From positions 131,134 to 195,133 of the forward strand of contig JAUMVK010000003.1 of assembly GCA_030530205.1 (NCBI GenBank): a stretch of 64,000 bases of DNA, in the 5' to 3' direction. This document shows positions 41,821 to 50,363 of this stretch, one piece after another. Below the pieces are notes generated by a model. It worked only from the letters and a program-made list of their open reading frames with translations. It did not search any database and was not told where the DNA came from. Numbering within the stretch: position 1 is the first letter of the stretch; each line of letters begins with the position of its first letter. Origin of the DNA: RGIG3701 sp030530205 (lineage in GTDB: Bacteria > Planctomycetota > Planctomycetia > Pirellulales > Thermoguttaceae). A program made the position numbers and the translations under genes.

Positions 41821-44127
41821 TTAAAGGTCCAGGTTCAGCTCATCGAGTAAATCCTCGGCGGTTTCCTCAGCCTTTTCCTTCACTTTTTCTTTGACCTTTT
41901 TGGCCTTTTCAACAGGTGCTTCGTCCTCATCGACGTCTATTTCCGGGGCTTCATTATCCTCCTCGTCTGCGGGTGACTCGATCGCTTCGGTATTATCCGC
42001 ATTGTCTTCCTCTTCCGCATCATCAGCCTCACCAGGATTTTCATCGTCTGAAGCCTTGGAAACCGGGCCGTAAGTGGTTTCCAGGTACTTCAAAAGATCC
42101 ATTGGCTGAATGTTCCCGTTTTCGATTTTTCCTTCCGCGTTCACAAGGACTTTGGTCGGGAAAGTTGGAACACAGAGTTTTTCGATTGCTGGATTTTCTG
42201 TATTGTTTCCTTCAAAAACCATCGGCCACGGAATCTGCTTGAGCAGATCGTCCATTGCGTCGGTTTTTTCTTCAGGAACGATTCCAATGACTTCCAATCC
42301 GCGGGAATGGAACGCGAGGTAGATCTGATACACAAGCCCCAGATCCTGAAGCTGATCCCTGGAACTCATCTGGAAACAGTAAATCAGGAGCGTTTTGCCA
42401 ACGAAATCAGCCGTTTTGATCGTTTTCCCGTCGTAGGTTTCGAGGGTCAGGTCGGGTGTTTTCCCGGTGATTTCCCGCTGGTCCAGAATCTTCTGCAGGA
42501 ATTTGGCCATTTCTTTGAGTTTAGGTTCATCCGAAGTATTCAGGGTTTCAATGGCCGATTCAAAAATCGCGCGTGATTCTTCTTTGGGAAGTGCGTCTTC
42601 AGTCAAAGCGACCATCTGAACAGTTGCGAGAACGAAATCCTGACTGACACATTTTTCCTCAATGCCCTTTTTCGTGTGTTCGAGCATCCGGTTCACGTAC
42701 TCTTTCAGTTCTTCGGGCGTTGGTTCTTCGGTGAGTTGAGCCAATTCCATTTGAATCAGGATGGATTCCATCGTCCACAAAATGTCTTTGGGAGCGTTCG
42801 GGCGGATTTCTTCCACGAACTCACGCATATCAGCGATTTTTGCCGCGTCGATCTGGAACAGATTGGCCAGGCTTTGCACTTTCCATGAAACGCCCTCTCT
42901 CCACTGTTCATCCGTCAAATCGTCCAGCGCCAGCATTTGGTTGGAAGCCGCCAGTTTTGCCTGAAAGACTTTTTCGAGGAACGTTTTTGCCTGCGTCATC
43001 ATGATTTCCTGATTCGACCGATCCAAATCCTCCGGACTAATGGAATCCAGACCGACAAGAAACGCATGCAGTTCTTCAAACGTTGCATTTTCAGGGACTT
43101 TCAACTCCTGATCCAAGTCTGCCAATTTGACCATTTTAGCGTTTTGTGGAGCTTCGGCTTCTTTGGTTTCCGCCTCAGCGTCGTCGTCATCGTCATCATC
43201 GTCGTCGTCAGCATCTTCAGCGTTCTCTGCCACTACTTCTGCGCTTTCGTCGGCTTCTTCTTCCATATCAGAATCAATGCTGTCAACAATTTGGTCGATA
43301 GAATCCGGAATGGAATCGTCAATCTCTTCGTCGGTCTTTACGGATTCACTCTTCTTTAGCTCCTCGTTAAGGGTTTCTTCGGAGGATTCCAGCACTTCAT
43401 TAACAGACTTTTCAATTGAGTCTTCGTCCACTTCCATACGGGAGGTTTCAACGACACCGTCAATATGTTCGTTTAAATTGTCGGCCTCTACTTCTGCCGT
43501 TGCTTCTTCGACACTTTTCTGAATGTCTTCTTTTGAAGCCTGCTTGAGTGCAGTCTTGGCTTCTTCCGGAACGTCCGGATTGTCCAGAACGTGTTTGATG
43601 GCTTCTTCATGCAGAGAATCAGAGGAAACCTCTTTGGAATCAGGAGTGGCTTTTTCCGGGTTAGGGGTTTCTTTCTCAAGGATCGAAGATTCCGGCTTTT
43701 CTTCGGCTTTTTCTTTTACAGCCGGTGCGGGAGATTCTTCAGTTTTCTCCTTCACCGTCGGAGCCGGCTTTTCTTTCGATTCTTCCTTGGCAGCCGGAGC
43801 AGGGGCTTTTTCGGCCTTTTCTTTTACTGCCGGAGCCGGCTTTTCTTTCGATTCTTCCTTGACAGCCGGAGCAGGGGCTTTTTCTGGAGTCTCTACTACA
43901 GCCGGAGCGAGCGATTCTTCGGCTTTTTGTTCAGCTGCTGCAGGGGTTGGCTTCTGGTCAGAGGGATCGCTTTGGGGTGAAATCTGGCGTACACGATTTT
44001 CGATCTGCTGCTGACGGATCGGGCGGCGAAAAACCCGTTGGGCGTTGCATTCACAGACCAGAGTGAACGAGATTGCCACCGCGAGGAAAGAAACGTATAA
44101 AACCAGTTTTTTGGGTAAGATGTGCAT
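41821..44127 (-). CDS. Secreted low-complexity protein with a TlpA-like domain lacking the CxxC
   Basis: A 768-residue secreted protein with a signal peptide (cleavage near CNA-QR). Residues about 55-170 are Pro/Ala/Lys/Glu repeats built on APAVKEESKEKPAPAVKEKAEK. Residues 170-330 are acidic, including a run of Asp near 305-315. A helical region (330-560) precedes a thioredoxin-fold domain (about 570-690, DLTLETYDGKTIKTADFVGKTLLIYCFQMSSRDQLQDLGLVYQIYLAFHSRGLEVIGI). At the site of the redox CxxC it reads CFQMSSRD, so it is probably not an oxidoreductase. An acidic then basic tail ends it. It may be a structural or binding protein of the envelope. Confidence 0.8.
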   Translation of the reverse strand: MHILPKKLVLYVSFLAVAISFTLVCECNAQRVFRRPIRQQQIENRVRQISPQSDPSDQKPTPAAAEQKAEESLAPAVVETPEKAPAPAVKEESKEKPAPAVKEKAEKAPAPAAKEESKEKPAPTVKEKTEESPAPAVKEKAEEKPESSILEKETPNPEKATPDSKEVSSDSLHEEAIKHVLDNPDVPEEAKTALKQASKEDIQKSVEEATAEVEADNLNEHIDGVVETSRMEVDEDSIEKSVNEVLESSEETLNEELKKSESVKTDEEIDDSIPDSIDQIVDSIDSDMEEEADESAEVVAENAEDADDDDDDDDDDAEAETKEAEAPQNAKMVKLADLDQELKVPENATFEELHAFLVGLDSISPEDLDRSNQEIMMTQAKTFLEKVFQAKLAASNQMLALDDLTDEQWREGVSWKVQSLANLFQIDAAKIADMREFVEEIRPNAPKDILWTMESILIQMELAQLTEEPTPEELKEYVNRMLEHTKKGIEEKCVSQDFVLATVQMVALTEDALPKEESRAIFESAIETLNTSDEPKLKEMAKFLQKILDQREITGKTPDLTLETYDGKTIKTADFVGKTLLIYCFQMSSRDQLQDLGLVYQIYLAFHSRGLEVIGIVPEEKTDAMDDLLKQIPWPMVFEGNNTENPAIEKLCVPTFPTKVLVNAEGKIENGNIQPMDLLKYLETTYGPVSKASDDENPGEADDAEEEDNADNTEAIESPADEEDNEAPEIDVDEDEAPVEKAKKVKEKVKEKAEETAEDLLDELNLDL

Positions 44128-44184
44128 TTCTTGAAATCCTTTTTAAAATTTTTTTGTTCCGGGCAAAAAAACACTTTTGAAATA

Positions 44185-44213
44185 AAAATAGCGTATTCAA
44201 AACTTTCTGTCAA
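44185..44213 (-). promoter_or_regulatory. Promoter of the TlpA-like gene
   Basis: On the minus strand TTGACA (44208-44213), 17-bp spacer and TATTTT (44185-44190); no C-tract. Confidence 0.6.
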
Positions 44214-44303
44214 GAGGAAATAAAAGAAAATATGGATTGGCCCTTGAATTAATCGGACTTTCCTTAAAAAATTTACTAAATTTTTACGTTCATCTTCCCC
44301 CGT

Positions 44304-44336
44304 CCCCCTAGCGTTTTCTTGAAAAAACGTTAAAAT
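44304..44336 (+). promoter_or_regulatory. Possible promoter of the AMP-ligase gene
   Basis: Five C (44304-44308) abut TAGCGT (44309-44314), a poor -35, with a 16-bp spacer before TAAAAT (44331-44336). The geometry fits the C-tract design, so it is noted with low confidence. Confidence 0.4.
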
Positions 44337-44389
44337 TATTCCTATATTGGAATTAATTGTAAAACACAACAAACAAATAAAATAGTTAA

Positions 44390-46030
44390 ATGGACGCGAA
44401 CGAAAAACTTCTTTGCAAGGAAAATTTTGATTTTGAGTGGATCCCCATCCGGGCAACGCTCCGTCAGTGGAAAACGTATCGTGCCAAACGTCTTTCTTTG
44501 GCGGATTCAACGGGCGCGGAATTGACCGGATCGCAGGCCCTGATTCGGGCTTTGGTTCTGAAGCGTCTGCTTGAAAAATACGTTTTGGAAGCCAACGAGA
44601 AGAATGTGGGGATACTTCTGCCGCCGAGTGTTCCTTGTACGCTGGTAAACGTGGCTCTGGCTTTAAGCCACCGGGTGAGCGTCAATCTGAACTACACGCT
44701 GAACTCGAAGACGCTGAATCTCTGTATTCACAAAGCGGGGATCAAGCACATGATCACAAGCCGCAAGCTCATGGAAAAATTGAATCTGGAGCCGGAGTGT
44801 GAAGTGGTGTGTTTGGAGGATTATGTCCCGAAACTGACCCTCTGGGATAAAATTTCCAGCGCTCTGACGGCCAAATTGCCGCTGAAAACGCTGTACCGGA
44901 AATTCCGCCTCAACCAAATCGACCCTGACGAAACGATGACGATCATTTTCACGTCCGGTTCGACGGGGGTCCCGAAGGGTGTCATGCTGACCCACCGGAA
45001 TATTGGCGGAAACTCCATTGCCTGCCGTGAGTATTTTCACCTCAATAATCAAGACACGATGCTCGGCGTTGTGCCGATTTTCCATTCGCTTGGGTTTATG
45101 GCCACGGTTTGGACCGTGCTTGGACTTGGCATGCTCGGCGTTTACCATTTCTCGCCACTGGAGCCGATCCAGATCGCGAAACTCTGCCGAAAATACCGGC
45201 CGACGATTTTGCCTGCCACACCGACGTTCCTGCGCCTTTATCTGCGTAAAATGAAGCCGGACGATCTGAAATCGTTCACGATTTTGATTTCCGGTGCGGA
45301 AAAATGTCCGGTGGAGCTGATGGATGAGTACGAGAAGCAGCTCGGTTTGCGCCCGAGTCAGGGGTACGGGATCACGGAAACTTCGCCGGTCATTGCCGCA
45401 AATCTCCCAATGGGGCGCCGTATTACCGGCAAAGAGCCGCTTCCGAAAGACACTTCGCTTGGGTACCCGATTCCCGGATTTGGCATTAAAGTCCTGAACA
45501 TCGAGACGGGCGAGCCGTGCAAGCCAGGCGAAAAAGGCATGCTTTACGTTCACGGCATCTGCGTGATGAAAGGGTACTACGATGATCCGGAGCTGACCGC
45601 CGAAGTACTTGATTCGGAAGGGTGGTACAAAACGGGCGACCTGGTCACGCTCGACGAGGAAGGCTACATCTATTTTGCCGGGCGTTTGAGCCGGTTCGCC
45701 AAAATCGGCGGAGAGATGATCCCGCACGAAGGGATCGAGGACATGCTGAACCAGGTTCTTGGGAACGCGGCGGAAGATCCGCTGAAACTTTGCGTGACGT
45801 CTGTTCCGGACACGAAAAAGGGCGAGAAAATCATCGTTTTGTACACGGAGCTTTCGCTTACACCCGAAGAGATCAAGGCGAAACTCATCGAGTTGAAGTA
45901 CCCGCTGCTTTGGATCCCGGACGTGACGGCGTATCACAAAATCGACGAAATTCCGCTTTTGGGAAGTGGGAAACTCGACCTCTTCAAAGTGCGGGAAATC
46001 GCCGAAAATATTTACAAGGCGCAGGCGTAA
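44390..46030 (+). CDS. AMP-forming acyl-CoA/acyl-ACP ligase
   Basis: A 546-residue member of the ANL superfamily. It adenylates a fatty acid and passes it to CoA or acyl carrier protein. The P-loop-like motif is TIIFTSGSTGVPKGVMLTHRNI (about 183-204); YGITETSPV is the second and GWYKTGDLVTLDEEGYIYFAGRLSRFAKIGGEMI the third, with the C-terminal Lys near LLGSGKLDL. The order and the motif NYTLNSKTLNLCIHKAGIKHMITS resemble the ligase half of the Aas protein. No acyltransferase half is present. trpE follows 114 bp later. Confidence 0.9.
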   Translation: MDANEKLLCKENFDFEWIPIRATLRQWKTYRAKRLSLADSTGAELTGSQALIRALVLKRLLEKYVLEANEKNVGILLPPSVPCTLVNVALALSHRVSVNLNYTLNSKTLNLCIHKAGIKHMITSRKLMEKLNLEPECEVVCLEDYVPKLTLWDKISSALTAKLPLKTLYRKFRLNQIDPDETMTIIFTSGSTGVPKGVMLTHRNIGGNSIACREYFHLNNQDTMLGVVPIFHSLGFMATVWTVLGLGMLGVYHFSPLEPIQIAKLCRKYRPTILPATPTFLRLYLRKMKPDDLKSFTILISGAEKCPVELMDEYEKQLGLRPSQGYGITETSPVIAANLPMGRRITGKEPLPKDTSLGYPIPGFGIKVLNIETGEPCKPGEKGMLYVHGICVMKGYYDDPELTAEVLDSEGWYKTGDLVTLDEEGYIYFAGRLSRFAKIGGEMIPHEGIEDMLNQVLGNAAEDPLKLCVTSVPDTKKGEKIIVLYTELSLTPEEIKAKLIELKYPLLWIPDVTAYHKIDEIPLLGSGKLDLFKVREIAENIYKAQA

Positions 46031-46144
46031 TTCAAGGCGAAATTTATTTTCGGGTTGGTTTCGAGCGAAATCGCAAATCCATTTTGAACGAAGGGAGCAG
46101 GCCGCTGGCGCTCCCTTTTTGTACTTTTTTTCAGGAGCTTTTTC

Positions 46145-47617
46145 ATGACTTTTCCTTCTCTGGAAACCGTGCGAAGTCTGGCCTCGGAGTACCGCTGCAT
46201 CCCGATCTGCCGGGAGATCTACTCGGACGTTAAAACGCCGATCGAGGTCCTGAAGATCCTCAAGACGGTCAGCCGTCACTGCTTCATTCTGGAAAGTCTT
46301 GAGAGCCAGCACAATTGGGGCCGCTACACGTTTCTGGGCTTCGACCCGACACTCGAGCTGACCTGCATGAATGGTCACATGAGCCTGAAAACCGGGACGA
46401 AAATCTCCTTCGAGACGCGCCACCCACGGGAGACGATCGAGAAGATCCTCGAGGAAAACCGAAGCCCGAAAATCGACGGTCTTCCGCCGTTTACCGGGGG
46501 GTTGGTCGGCTACTTTTCGTACGACTACATCAAATACTCTGAGCCGACGCTGAATCTGGACGCCGAGGACGCGGAGGGGTTCCAGGACGTGGACCTGATG
46601 CTCTTCGACAAAGTGATCGCGTTCGACAATTTACGGCAGAGGATCGTTCTGATCGTCAACATTCGGACCGACGACGGCGATCTGGAAACGGTTTACCGTC
46701 ATGCCGAGATGGAGCTTGAAAATCTCGTGAAGCTGGTCAAGACGGGCAAAAGCGCCGAATTCCCCCCAGGGCGTGTGACGTCGGAGCTGCGGCCGCTCTT
46801 CCAGAAGGAGGAGTACTGCGCGATCGTGGAAAAGGCCAAACACTACATTCACGAGGGCGATATTTTCCAGGTCGTGCTCTCCAATCGTCTTGAGGCGGAT
46901 TTCGAGGGGAGCCTCCTGAACACGTACCGGGTTTTCCGCGCGACGAATCCTTCGCCGTATATGTTCTACTTCAGCAGTGACACGGCAGAGATTGCCGGGG
47001 CTTCGCCCGAGACGCTCGTGAAACTGCGCGACGGCGTTCTGCACACGTTCCCGATCGCGGGCACAAGGCCGAGGGGAAAGACCCCGGAAGAAGACGAAGC
47101 GCTGGAAAAAGAGCTTCTGGCCGATGAAAAAGAACGCTCCGAGCACAACATGTTGGTCGATCTTGGCCGCAACGACCTCGGGAAGATCAGCGAATTTGGC
47201 ACGGTCCAGGTCGAGAAGTATATGGAGATCCTGCGCTTCTCGCACGTGATGCACATCGCGTCCACGGTTCGCGGAACGATCCGCCCGGACCTGACGGCTC
47301 TCGACGCGATTGATGCGGTACTCCCGGCCGGGACGCTTTCCGGTGCTCCGAAAATTCGTGCCTGCGAGATCATCAACGAGCTGGAGAACAACAAGCGCGG
47401 GATCTACGGCGGCGCGATCGGGTACATCGACTTCACGGGCAATCTCGACACGTGCATCGGGATCCGCCTCGTTTTCCGCAAAAACGGCAAGATCTTCATC
47501 CGCTCCGGCGCGGGAATCGTCGCCGACAGCGTTCCGGAACGCGAGTTCCAGGAGTGCATCAACAAAGCGAAAGCGGTCGTGAACGCGGTAGAGATTTCGT
47601 CGCGGGAGATTGAATAA
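46145..47617 (+). CDS. trpE: Anthranilate synthase component I
   Basis: A 490-residue chorismate-utilising enzyme that starts tryptophan synthesis with its glutaminase partner. The N-terminal domain has HCFILESLESQHNWGRYTFLGFDP (Ser of the LLES feedback site). The catalytic domain shows FQVVLSNRLEADF, TRPRGKTPEEDE, ERSEHNMLVDLGRNDLGKI, and the GTLSGAPKIRACEIINELE and GYIDFTGNLDTCIGIR motifs. A PabB role is possible, but the LES-type feedback loop and length favour TrpE. Strong AGGAGC precedes the ATG. No trp genes follow; a REP pair comes directly after the stop. Confidence 0.92.
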   Translation: MTFPSLETVRSLASEYRCIPICREIYSDVKTPIEVLKILKTVSRHCFILESLESQHNWGRYTFLGFDPTLELTCMNGHMSLKTGTKISFETRHPRETIEKILEENRSPKIDGLPPFTGGLVGYFSYDYIKYSEPTLNLDAEDAEGFQDVDLMLFDKVIAFDNLRQRIVLIVNIRTDDGDLETVYRHAEMELENLVKLVKTGKSAEFPPGRVTSELRPLFQKEEYCAIVEKAKHYIHEGDIFQVVLSNRLEADFEGSLLNTYRVFRATNPSPYMFYFSSDTAEIAGASPETLVKLRDGVLHTFPIAGTRPRGKTPEEDEALEKELLADEKERSEHNMLVDLGRNDLGKISEFGTVQVEKYMEILRFSHVMHIASTVRGTIRPDLTALDAIDAVLPAGTLSGAPKIRACEIINELENNKRGIYGGAIGYIDFTGNLDTCIGIRLVFRKNGKIFIRSGAGIVADSVPEREFQECINKAKAVVNAVEISSREIE

Positions 47618-47621
47618 ATAT

Positions 47622-47708
47622 GGGGACGACGCTTCCAGCGTCGTCTTTTAATTAAGAATTATGAATTTTGAATTATGAATTAGTGACGACGCTGGAAGCG
47701 TCGTCCCC
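47622..47708. repeat. 87-bp REP pair, left copy flanking the leucine-rich-repeat gene
   Basis: Two hairpin units in inverted orientation (arms GACGACGCT and AGCGTCGTC) enclose an AT-rich centre containing TTAATTAAGAATTATGAATT. It is identical over 87 bp to the copy at 49363-49449. Confidence 0.9.
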
Positions 47709-47715
47709 GTAGTAC

Positions 47716-49359
47716 CTATTCCACCCGCAAGTTAAGATAAAATTTTCTCATGGCTTCTTCTTCCTCCGATCCGCCCGAGGGTTGGATCGTCAGCTTCGTC
47801 TTTTTTTCAAATATACTGAGTCCGATCTTTGTCACGCTCCCGGGAATGGTGACGGACGTTAACGACTCGCAGCCATTGAATGCATAGTCTCCGATCCCGG
47901 CCAATCCCTCGGGAAAATCGATGGACTTCAAGGACTTGCAGCCGTGAAACGCGGAACGTTCGATCACCTTCAAGCCTTTGGGAAGGACGACAGAAGTCAG
48001 GGAGTCGCAGTCCTTAAACGCATGTTCCTTAATGACCTTTACGCCTTCGGGAACCACACATTCTTTCGCGGAACGCAGGCAGGCGAGGAGGGTTTTCCCG
48101 TTTTTGGTCAGCAAAACAGGGCCGTCGCTCCTGAAGAACTGGTTTTCAGGGGAGATGGACCACTGCTTCAAAGCGGGACAATCGGTAAACGCATCGTCGC
48201 CAATTTTCCGGACGCTTTTCGGAATGACGATATTTTGTAGGGATTCGCAGCCGCGGAAGGCTTCGTTTCCGATCACTTTTACGCTTTCAGGCAGAACGAT
48301 GGACGTTAAGGATTCGCAATCCTCAAACGTTAACATTCCGATTTTCGTCAAACCGCCAGGGAACGTGATGGTTTTCAGGGAAGAGCAGCGATAAAACGCC
48401 AAATCGCCGATTTGCTTCACGCTGTCGGGAATGACGATGGATTTTAAGGCGTCACATCCTTTAAATGCCCAAGCCTCAATTTGGGTTACACTTTCAGGAA
48501 TGATGACGGACTTCAGGGAACTGCAGCCTCTGAACGCACTGTCTCCAATGACCGTTACGCCTTCAGGGATCTGGTATTTTTGAGCGGATGCCAGGCAGGC
48601 AAGGAGTTTTTTGCCGTCCTTGGTCAACAATCCGGGACCATCGACCTTGAAAAAAGGATGATCCGGAGAAATTGGCCATGATTTCAAAACGTCACACCCG
48701 GCAAACGCGCCGATTCCAATTTTCATGACGCTGTCGGGGATGGTTACGGATTTTAAAGACAGGCACCCGGCAAATGCGCGGACTCCGATCCGCTTCACAC
48801 TCTCTGGAATGTTGATGGAGGTCAAGGATTTGCAGGAATCAAACGCGCCATTCCCGATTTCCGTGACTCCGTTGGGAATGAAGACGGATTCCAGGAAATG
48901 GCAGCACTCGAACGTTCCCGCTTCAATTTTCCTGACACGTGAGGGGATCTCAATGGATTCTAACGAGCTGCAGTACCAGAAGGCATTTTCGCCGATTTCT
49001 GTCAGGCTTTCGGGAAGTTTGACACTCATTAAATCAGAGCAGCCCCAGAACGCACGGTCTCCGATCCTGGTCACACCTTCGGGAATCTCGACGGAGGTCA
49101 GGGAAACGCAGTCTTCAAAAGCGCTTTCCCCGATCTCGATTACGCCTGGTGGGATCGTGACGCACTTTAAGGAGTTGCAGCCCATGAACGCCTTGCGGCC
49201 GATCTCCGTCGTGCCTTCGGGAATCTCGACGCTTTTGGCTTTGCCGAGGTATTCTACGATTTTGGTCCCGTCCCAACGAAAGGATCTCAAACGTTTGGGC
49301 TTAAAAACGGCGCCAGGAACGAAAAGTGGGATCAAAAAACGAAACATCAACGGATCCAT
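47716..49359 (-). CDS. BspA-like leucine-rich repeat protein
   Basis: A 547-residue protein made almost wholly of about 18 LRR_5 repeats of 23 residues with the pattern IPEGVTEIGxxAFxGCxSLxSVxIP, from about residue 40 to 510. Two insertions (SPDHPFFKVDGPGLLTKDGKKLLACLASAQ and a near copy with ENQFFRSDGPVLL) each interrupt the solenoid at about residues 230 and 400. BspA-type repeats form extended beta-solenoids that bind proteins or host matrix. A clear signal peptide is lacking (MDPLMFRFLIPLFVPGAVF is only partly hydrophobic). The start codon abuts the 87-bp repeat and has no good ribosome site, so the native 5' end may be altered. Confidence 0.85.
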   Translation of the reverse strand: MDPLMFRFLIPLFVPGAVFKPKRLRSFRWDGTKIVEYLGKAKSVEIPEGTTEIGRKAFMGCNSLKCVTIPPGVIEIGESAFEDCVSLTSVEIPEGVTRIGDRAFWGCSDLMSVKLPESLTEIGENAFWYCSSLESIEIPSRVRKIEAGTFECCHFLESVFIPNGVTEIGNGAFDSCKSLTSINIPESVKRIGVRAFAGCLSLKSVTIPDSVMKIGIGAFAGCDVLKSWPISPDHPFFKVDGPGLLTKDGKKLLACLASAQKYQIPEGVTVIGDSAFRGCSSLKSVIIPESVTQIEAWAFKGCDALKSIVIPDSVKQIGDLAFYRCSSLKTITFPGGLTKIGMLTFEDCESLTSIVLPESVKVIGNEAFRGCESLQNIVIPKSVRKIGDDAFTDCPALKQWSISPENQFFRSDGPVLLTKNGKTLLACLRSAKECVVPEGVKVIKEHAFKDCDSLTSVVLPKGLKVIERSAFHGCKSLKSIDFPEGLAGIGDYAFNGCESLTSVTIPGSVTKIGLSIFEKKTKLTIQPSGGSEEEEAMRKFYLNLRVE

Positions 49360-49362
49360 TAC

Positions 49363-49449
49363 GGGGACGACGCTTCCAGCGTCGTCTTTTAATTAAGAAT
49401 TATGAATTTTGAATTATGAATTAGTGACGACGCTGGAAGCGTCGTCCCC
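49363..49449. repeat. 87-bp REP pair, right copy flanking the leucine-rich-repeat gene
   Basis: Identical to 47622-47708. It begins four bases from the start codon of the leucine-rich-repeat gene and ends eight bases from the stop codon of the esterase gene. Confidence 0.9.
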
Positions 49450-49456
49450 GTATGTT

Positions 49457-50263
49457 TTACTTCTTTTTCTGTGAGAACATCCAGTCCGCCAGACCCGGGG
49501 TCTTGTACGCCTGGAACCAGCAGGCGTGGCCGACGCCGGGGTACTCGGTGTACTTCACGTCGCAGCCGTTTTTCTTCAGGGCCGCGTAGGCGTTCCGGCT
49601 GCGCTGGACCGGGACCGCCCCGTCTGCGTCACCGTGGAAGATCTGGATCGGAATGTCTTTCACTCCCGGGGTGGTCGCGAGCTTTTCATTGTCGCCGCCG
49701 CCGCAGACCGGGATCGCAGCCGCTACTTCTTCCGGGTAGCGGACAATGAAGTCAAACGTGCCGTAGCCGCCCATCGAGATGCCGGTCACGTAGATCCGTT
49801 TCGGGTCGATCTGATCTTTGGCCTTGAGGTCCTGGAGCAGCTCGTAGAGGAGTCCCATGGCGTCCGACGGCTGTTTGGGCGTGGCGTGCGTGTCTTTCAG
49901 GTTCCAGTCCACCTCGCACCACTTCTTGAAGCTCGGGCACTGCGGCACGATGACGTAGCACGGGTACTTGGAGCCTTCCTCGCTCCAGACGAGATTCAGG
50001 AAGGAATCCTGGCCGGCGATCTGCGAGATGTTATTGTTTCCGCGCTCCCCTGCGCCGTGCAGGAAGATCAGCAGCGGGTACTTTTCGCCCGGTTTCAGGT
50101 CAGGCGGGGTCAGCTTGCGGTAAAGCAGCGTTCCGTTGGGGGATTTCCACTCACATTTTTCCAGTGAGTCGTACCGGTCGGCGAATTCGGCCGCGATGCC
50201 GTCGCCAGTCGCAAAAAGGATAGCGCTCATGAGTGCGATAATGGGGAAAATCAGGTGTTTCAT
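49457..50263 (-). CDS. Secreted alpha/beta-hydrolase esterase
   Basis: A 268-residue secreted hydrolase of the esterase D/PHB depolymerase-like group. The signal peptide ends near GIAA. Oxyanion region YPLLIFLHGAGERGNNN, nucleophile elbow ITGISMGGYGTFDF-like sequence (TGISMGGYGTF, Ser about 166), acid Asp in HGDADGAVPV and His in GVGHACW form the triad. Such enzymes remove ferulate, acetyl or other esters from polysaccharides. It fits the glycan-utilisation gene content. Confidence 0.88.
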   Translation of the reverse strand: MKHLIFPIIALMSAILFATGDGIAAEFADRYDSLEKCEWKSPNGTLLYRKLTPPDLKPGEKYPLLIFLHGAGERGNNNISQIAGQDSFLNLVWSEEGSKYPCYVIVPQCPSFKKWCEVDWNLKDTHATPKQPSDAMGLLYELLQDLKAKDQIDPKRIYVTGISMGGYGTFDFIVRYPEEVAAAIPVCGGGDNEKLATTPGVKDIPIQIFHGDADGAVPVQRSRNAYAALKKNGCDVKYTEYPGVGHACWFQAYKTPGLADWMFSQKKK

Positions 50264-50363
50264 GGGATTGGTCCTTGGGAAAAAGGAAACGAGGAAAGGA
50301 ATCAGGAACGAGTCATAAAGGCTTCACGAAAAAGAATCGCGAAAAACTTGATTTTGTTCTTTG

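Noticed and set aside
46031..46144. T-box or trp attenuator before trpE
   Set aside because: No leader peptide with tandem Trp and no T-box signature in the 114-bp gap.
44663..46423. 586-residue antisense ORF across the AMP-ligase gene
   Set aside because: Complementary to a well-supported ligase; no motifs and biased composition.
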